The notes under the pieces are model-generated. The model had not been told where the DNA came from and did not search any database. It worked only from the letters and a program-made list of their open reading frames with translations. DNA of 10,475 bases from Sphingopyxis sp. (GTDB lineage: Bacteria; Pseudomonadota; Alphaproteobacteria; Sphingomonadales; Sphingomonadaceae), in assembly GCA_026125835.1 (NCBI GenBank), contig JAHCKJ010000057.1, positions 1-10,475 on the forward strand. Reading direction: 5' to 3'. Both the position numbers and the translations under genes were made by a program. This document shows positions 6,670 through 10,475 of this stretch, piece by piece. Position 1 is the stretch's first letter; each line of letters opens with the position of its first letter.

Positions 6670-9077
6670 GCCCGGCTTCCCCCCACCCGCTGCGCCAGCG
6701 CCGCCAGCAAGGCCTGGCGGTCGTAACGATAAACGGTGTCGTCGTCCGGCCCCGTCGCGGCAACCGCGGTGCGCAGGCGGATCACCGGCACCGCATCGCC
6801 GACGGCGGCCGTTTCCGCGCTATCCTCGGCCAGACACAGCAGGACGTCGGGGATCTCGTCATCCTCCGCCGTGGCCACGGCGACCCGGTAACCGGCGCTG
6901 CGCAGCAGCGGCGCGAGGAAATTCTCGCCCCAGCCATCCTGGTCGGCGACCAGGCGGCAAAGCGGCGCGTGACCCGCCGTCGGCGCGGCGTCGGGCCGCG
7001 CATATTGTTCCATCAGCCAGAAGGGGTCGATCAGTTCGACCGGCTCGTCGCCGACCAGCACGACCCCGGCGACCAGCCCCGGCGCCGTCGCCGGCCGGAC
7101 CGCATCGGGCAGGCGAACGATGTCGACCACGTCGGCGATCGGATAACAAAGCATGGTCTGGCCGTCGTGCAGACGCATGAGCTTCTGCGTCGCCTGCCCG
7201 TCCTGTGCCGCAGGGAGCTTGGCGGCATGGACCGCAAAGATGTCGTCGCCGATACGCGCCTGAATGCGACCCGCACTTTCGAACAACGCCGCCACCGGGA
7301 CTTCCTCGACCCGCTCGATCACCGACAAGCGAATGCCGCGCATCCGGCCACCCGCCTCGCGGAACAGGAGCAGCTGCGCCGCACCGCGCGCCGCCGATGC
7401 CTGCGCTTCGGCCTCGGCGGCGTCGCCGCGCCGGCGGCCGGCTTCGGCGGCATCGACGTCCGCCGCGGAGAGCAAGCCCTGCACGTCGAGCAACAGCACC
7501 GGACGACCGTTGTCGGGCAAGGTCGTCCCGGCATAAAGACCGGTGGCCATGATCATCGGCGCCGCGGGTTTGATGACCAGTTCCTCATGATCGTGGATTG
7601 CCGCCACGCTCAGCGCATAGCTTTGCCCCTGCCCGGGCCGGACGATGACCAGCGCCCGGTCGTCGGCGTCGTCCGCCGCATCGCGGGTGCGGCCAATGAC
7701 ATCCTCGAGCCGCAGCAACGGAAATTGTTCGCCGCGCACCGTCGCCAGCTCGCCGCCGCCGACGCGGTCGATCCGCACCGTGTCGCCGTTTTCCAGCAAA
7801 ATTTCGCGCACCGCGCCGCGCGGGATGGCGAAATATTGTCCGGCGGCGCGCACCATCAGGCCCGAAATGATCGTCAGCGTCATCGGGACGCGCAGCAGGA
7901 TCGACAGCCCCCTGCCCTCGTCGTTGCGCAGTTCGACGATGCCGCCGATCTTTTCGATATTGGCCTTGACGATGTCCATGCCGACCCCGCGGCCGGAAAC
8001 CGCGGTAATCTTGGCGGCGGTCGAAAAGCCGGGCCGAAAGATCAGCTCGAGCTTTTCCTTCGGCGACATCGCGCGCGCTTCGGCGGCGGTGATCGCGCGC
8101 GACGCGATCGCTTTCGCCGTGATCGCTTCGGGCGACAGGCCGCGGCCGTCGTCGCGCACCTCGATCTCGATCTGGTTGCCCGACTGGCGCGCGGCGACCG
8201 AAATCGTCGCGGTGATATCCTTGCCTGCCGCGACGCGATCCTCCAGCGTCTCGATGCCATGGTCGATCGCGTTGCGGACGATGTGGATCAACGGATCGCG
8301 GATATTTTCCATCATCTCGCGGTCCAGCTCGACCTCGCCGCCGCTCGTGTGGAACGCGATTTTCTTGCCCATGTCCTGCGCCAGATCGCGCACGATGCGC
8401 GGCAATGGCGCGAACAATTTGTCGATGCGCTGCATCCGCATCTGGCTCACCGACTGGCGCATCCCCGCGATCGAGTCCGACAGACGGTCAAACGAGGCGA
8501 TGACCGCCGGGCTTGCCCCCGATTCGCGCAACATCCGCGCAAACTCGTTGCGGACCAGGACGATATCGGTCACCCCGGTCATTACGCTGTCGAGCAGCGG
8601 CAGCGGCACCCGGATCGACCGCCAGTTTTTGAGGTCGGCCTGGATATCGTCCTCGCGGCGAAGCTGGATTCCCGCCACCTCGGGCGGCTCCTCCGTTTCG
8701 CGCGCAACCGGTCCTTCCGCAAGTGCAGCAATGACGGCGCGGTCATCGCCCGGCGGCTCGGTGCCGTCCTGCCCCAGTGCCGCGCACAGCAGATTAAGCC
8801 GGTCGACGATCGCCAGCACCCCGGTCACCAGCGCCGCATCGGCGGTGCGCTGCCCGCGGCGGACCTGATCGAGCGCGTCTTCGGCGGCGTGCGCCAGCGC
8901 GGTCACGCGCGGCAGCGCGAGGAACCCCGAGCTGCCCTTGATGGTATGAACCAGACGGAAAATGGCATCGAGCTGCGCCCGGTCGGCGGGGTCCGCCTCC
9001 CACGCAACCAGCGCCCCGCCCGCTTCGGCCAGTATCTCTGCCGTTTCGGCCAGAAAGTCGTTCAGCAGATCGTCCAT
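6666..9077 (-). CDS. cheA: Chemotaxis histidine kinase CheA with second CheW-like and degenerate receiver domains
   Basis: CheA autophosphorylates on His in response to receptors and passes phosphate to CheY and CheB. The 803-residue order is: HPt domain 1-105 with His44 in LVHTIKGSSGFL; a short linker 106-150 with no room for a normal P2 domain; dimerisation region about 151-225; ATPase about 226-395 with N-box HIVRNAIDHGIE at 265-276, G1 DDGRG at 309-313, PGFSTA at 349-354 and G2 GRGVGMDIVK at 362-371; first CheW-like region about 398-535; an Ala/Arg/Glu-rich linker 538-565; a second CheW-like region about 566-690; and a receiver-like tail about 704-798 in which Cys748 replaces the phospho-acceptor Asp. 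All kinase residues look intact. The ATG at 9077 begins MDDLLNDFLAE, the expected HPt start, though no good Shine-Dalgarno precedes it. The stop overlaps cheW. Confidence 0.96.
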   Translation of the reverse strand: MDDLLNDFLAETAEILAEAGGALVAWEADPADRAQLDAIFRLVHTIKGSSGFLALPRVTALAHAAEDALDQVRRGQRTADAALVTGVLAIVDRLNLLCAALGQDGTEPPGDDRAVIAALAEGPVARETEEPPEVAGIQLRREDDIQADLKNWRSIRVPLPLLDSVMTGVTDIVLVRNEFARMLRESGASPAVIASFDRLSDSIAGMRQSVSQMRMQRIDKLFAPLPRIVRDLAQDMGKKIAFHTSGGEVELDREMMENIRDPLIHIVRNAIDHGIETLEDRVAAGKDITATISVAARQSGNQIEIEVRDDGRGLSPEAITAKAIASRAITAAEARAMSPKEKLELIFRPGFSTAAKITAVSGRGVGMDIVKANIEKIGGIVELRNDEGRGLSILLRVPMTLTIISGLMVRAAGQYFAIPRGAVREILLENGDTVRIDRVGGGELATVRGEQFPLLRLEDVIGRTRDAADDADDRALVIVRPGQGQSYALSVAAIHDHEELVIKPAAPMIMATGLYAGTTLPDNGRPVLLLDVQGLLSAADVDAAEAGRRRGDAAEAEAQASAARGAAQLLLFREAGGRMRGIRLSVIERVEEVPVAALFESAGRIQARIGDDIFAVHAAKLPAAQDGQATQKLMRLHDGQTMLCYPIADVVDIVRLPDAVRPATAPGLVAGVVLVGDEPVELIDPFWLMEQYARPDAAPTAGHAPLCRLVADQDGWGENFLAPLLRSAGYRVAVATAEDDEIPDVLLCLAEDSAETAAVGDAVPVIRLRTAVAATGPDDDTVYRYDRQALLAALAQRVGGSRA

Positions 9078-9179
9078 CGCGGTACCGGTGCGCCCCAGAA
9101 AATCGAGGCTGCACCATGGCGGACAATGGTTAACGGACCGTTTGTTTCGTGAAACTGGCAGCCACCCCCATCGGGTGGA
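9078..9179 (-). promoter_or_regulatory. chpT-cheA gap with a CtrA-like half-site
   Basis: This 102-base gap is the longest between genes of the chpT-cheR run. On the minus strand TTAACCAT (9133 to 9126) matches the half-site motif described for CtrA in Caulobacter, but the second TTAA seven bases on is missing. A GTTTC/GAAAC inverted repeat lies at 9144-9155, and a hairpin abuts the chpT stop. No convincing -35/-10 or sigma-54 pair was found. The gap may hold an internal cheA promoter. Confidence 0.3.
9162..9178 (-). terminator. Hairpin immediately after the chpT stop
   Basis: On the minus strand CCACCC (9178-9173) pairs with GGGTGG (9167-9162) around a five-base loop, beginning one base after the chpT TGA. 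The following bases are not a T-run, so it may attenuate or stabilise the 3' end of chpT rather than fully terminate transcription. Confidence 0.35.
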
Positions 9180-9833
9180 TCAGCGCCCGCGCAGCACCGC
9201 CCCGACCAGCAGCGACGTCGGCGTCTCGCGCGCCAGCATGACGGTGCCGCCATTCTGCGCCGCGACCGCCTGCACCAGCACCGCGGGCGCGGTGCGCGAG
9301 GTCATCGCGGTCGCGCCTTCGCCGTCGCGCAGGATGGTTTCGACATCGGCGTCGAGGAAGATGCGCTCGGCCTCGACATGCAGCGCGATTTCGATCCCGC
9401 CGCCCTGGTCGGCGTCCTGGTTTTCGCAGCCGATGTCGAGCCGCCCGCCGCGTACCAGCGCATCGACCAGCAGCAAGGCGAGGTTGAGGATGATCTTGAC
9501 CGCCGGCTTGGGCAGCGGTTCGGCGCCGATCATCCAGTTAAGGTCGATCGCGCGGTCGCCGATGATCCCCTGAATCGCCGATTTCGCTTCGTCGGCCGGC
9601 ACCATCTCGCCAAACCCGCCCGCCGACCCGAATGCGAGGCGAAAGAATTTCAGCTTGTTCGCCGACGTCCGCGCGCTCTGTTCGAGCAACTCGACACAGC
9701 GCGCGCGCATCTCCGGGTCTTTTTCATCGGCGAGCAGTTCCAGCCCGTTGGCAAAGGCCCCCACCGGGCTCAGCAGGTCGTGACACAGGCGCGAGGCCAG
9801 CATGGAGGCGAAATCGACGCGATCGTCGGACAT
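9180..9833 (-). CDS. chpT: Histidine phosphotransferase ChpT
   Basis: ChpT carries phosphate from the hybrid kinase CckA to CtrA and CpdR in the alphaproteobacterial cell-cycle relay. The 217-residue protein opens with DFASMLASRLCHDLLSPVGA, in which His18 is the phosphorylated residue of a helical hairpin. Helix two follows (about 38-68, ending TSANKLKFFRLAFG, a family hallmark), then a degenerate ATPase-like domain (about 105-217) with NLALLLVDALVRGG but no nucleotide-binding glycine boxes. I chose the ATG at 9833, which homologues support and which follows GGGGAG (9845-9850) by 11 bases; an in-frame ATG at 9863 would add ten residues, with AGGAGG 14 bases upstream. It heads the che run, separated from cheA by 102 bases, and is divergent from rluD. 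Confidence 0.92.
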   Translation of the reverse strand: MSDDRVDFASMLASRLCHDLLSPVGAFANGLELLADEKDPEMRARCVELLEQSARTSANKLKFFRLAFGSAGGFGEMVPADEAKSAIQGIIGDRAIDLNWMIGAEPLPKPAVKIILNLALLLVDALVRGGRLDIGCENQDADQGGGIEIALHVEAERIFLDADVETILRDGEGATAMTSRTAPAVLVQAVAAQNGGTVMLARETPTSLLVGAVLRGR

Positions 9834-9987
9834 GGATTGGTTAACTCCCCGCAAGCCGTACATTGGCGGCGCGGATGCCTCCTAGGACAGCGAGCCCGTC
9901 CAGGGCAAGGGCGATCCCGGTTCCGCCGACCCGCCACGACCGCGCGATCCCCTTGAAAATTCGCGGCGGGTTTCCACATCATCGCCA
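9834..9987. promoter_or_regulatory. Divergent promoter region of chpT and rluD
   Basis: This 154-base gap separates the divergent genes and must contain both sets of control signals. On the minus strand TTAACCAA (9844-9837) lies between the chpT Shine-Dalgarno and its start, and resembles a CtrA half-site. An 8-bp palindrome TCCTAGGA sits at 9880-9887. The rluD side holds a heat-shock-like element, listed separately. No small gene was seen. Confidence 0.4.
9952..9981 (+). promoter_or_regulatory. Possible sigma-32-type promoter of rluD
   Basis: CTTGAA at 9952-9957, preceded by CCC, matches the heat-shock -35 element. It is followed after 16 bases by CCACATCA (9974-9981), two mismatches from the CCCCATNT -10. 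The spacer is a base or so longer than usual. In many alphaproteobacteria rluD is followed by rpoH, which would fit heat-shock control, but that gene would be outside this window. Confidence 0.3.
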
Positions 9988-10475
9988 ATGCAGGGGGATG
10001 ACGATATTGTGACCGTGGCGCTCGACAGCAGCGCGGCCGGACTGCGCCTCGACCGCGCGTTGGCCGAGGCGCTGCCCAGCTTGTCGCGCGAGCGGGTCAA
10101 AAGCCTGATCAAGGGCGGACGCGTCGCCCATGCCGACGGCACCATCCTGTGGGACCCCGCCGCCAAGACGACGCCCCCCGCGACGCTCGAAGTGCGCGTA
10201 CCGGCGGCCGCACCCGCCCACAATGTCGCGCAGGATCTGGACCTTGTCATCGCCTATGAGGACGAACATCTGATCGTTGTCGACAAGCCTGCGGGCATGG
10301 TTGTCCACCCCGCGGCGGGCAATTTTGACGGCACGATGGTCAACGCGCTGTTGCATCATTGCGCGGGGCAGCTGTCGGGGATCGGCGGGGTCGCGCGGCC
10401 GGGGATCGTCCACCGCATCGACAAGGATACCAGCGGGCTGATCGTCGCCGCAAAGCACGACAAGGCGCACGAGGG
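9988..10475 (+). CDS. rluD: RluD-type 23S rRNA pseudouridine synthase, N-terminal part (3' end outside window)
   Basis: The enzyme isomerises uridines to pseudouridine in helix 69 of 23S rRNA, if it is the true RluD rather than another RluA-family member. The frame is open to the window end, giving 162 full codons of an expected 300 or more. An S4-like RNA-binding domain covers about 17-75 (LRLDRALAEALPSLSRERVKSLIKGGRV). The synthase domain starts with YEDEHLIVVDKPAGMVVHPA at 90-109 and contains the catalytic motif HRIDKDTSGL at 142-151, with Asp145 the nucleophile. Start: the ATG at 9988 has no obvious Shine-Dalgarno; an in-frame GTG at 10009 follows AGGGGG (9992-9997) by 11 bases and would shorten the protein by seven residues. 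Both keep the S4 domain whole. Confidence 0.93.
   Translation, partial: MQGDDDIVTVALDSSAAGLRLDRALAEALPSLSRERVKSLIKGGRVAHADGTILWDPAAKTTPPATLEVRVPAAAPAHNVAQDLDLVIAYEDEHLIVVDKPAGMVVHPAAGNFDGTMVNALLHHCAGQLSGIGGVARPGIVHRIDKDTSGLIVAAKHDKAHE

Noticed and set aside
6969..9152. A 727-codon open frame on the + strand opposite cheA
   Set aside because: It is rich in Arg, His, Asp and Ala with no recognisable motif, and is a mirror of the high-GC codon bias of cheA, whose domains are unambiguous.
9151..9170. TGGC...TTTC segment upstream of cheA as a sigma-54 promoter
   Set aside because: The -12 GC dinucleotide at the required spacing is missing.
9130..9171. A 13-residue frame on the minus strand between chpT and cheA
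   Set aside because: Its ATG lies inside the post-chpT hairpin, it has no Shine-Dalgarno and no link to either neighbour's stop or start.
9880..9887. TCCTAGGA palindrome between chpT and rluD
   Set aside because: An 8-bp palindrome alone is expected by chance at this scale and has no second copy nearby.
1..10475. CRISPR arrays, insertion sequences, tRNA or rRNA genes, phage or toxin-antitoxin genes
   Set aside because: No regularly spaced repeats, transposase motifs, cloverleaf-like segments or such genes were seen; the genes present are core-type chromosomal functions.

Overview
The window is high-GC and almost fully coding. It reads as chromosomal DNA from an alphaproteobacterium, most likely a sphingomonad (Sphingopyxis/Sphingomonas type). 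The main pointer is a clear ChpT phosphotransferase, a protein of the alphaproteobacterial CckA-ChpT-CtrA relay. Codon use, the DUF3703 protein, the AmpD-like amidase and the rluD leader also fit. This lineage call is inference from family knowledge; no search was run. There is no sign of an insertion sequence, phage, CRISPR array, tRNA or rRNA.

Left arm, + strand (1-3021). The window opens inside a gene for a beta-strand-rich, probably outer-membrane barrel protein (ends 689). After 58 bases comes a complete Tat-exported PhoD-type alkaline phosphatase (748-2313). The gap between them forms a long stem-loop whose 3' arm contains the phoD start codon and half of its Shine-Dalgarno. A 288-base leader with three inverted repeats then precedes a DUF3703 protein with an added C-terminal membrane helix (2602-3021).

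Centre and right, - strand (9833 down to 3052). This is a compact chemotaxis cluster, in transcription order chpT, cheA, cheW, a possible 24-codon ORF, cheY, cheB, cheR, then an N-acetylmuramoyl-L-alanine amidase. Stop/start overlaps of the ATGA type join cheA-cheW and cheB-cheR, and also cheW to the small ORF. CheA autophosphorylates and passes phosphate to CheY and CheB, CheW couples CheA to receptors, and CheR and CheB methylate and demethylate or deamidate those receptors. No receptor gene, cheD or cheZ is in the window. CheA is unusual: it appears to lack a P2 domain, has a second CheW-like region, and ends in a receiver-like domain that has lost its phospho-acceptor Asp. ChpT is the phosphotransferase that feeds CtrA and CpdR, so its place at the head of the cluster ties chemotaxis to the CtrA cell-cycle and motility pathway. 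TTAAC half-sites resembling CtrA boxes lie in each of the three short non-coding gaps of this cluster.

Right edge, + strand. Divergent from chpT, the 5' part of an RluD-type 23S rRNA pseudouridine synthase gene (from 9988) runs off the end. A possible heat-shock-type promoter lies just upstream of it.

Most of the window is ordinary, well-conserved machinery. The items worth a second look are the phoD start-codon hairpin, the small coupled ORF between cheW and cheY, the CheA architecture, and the chpT/CtrA-site linkage. I do not see a wholly new multi-gene system.
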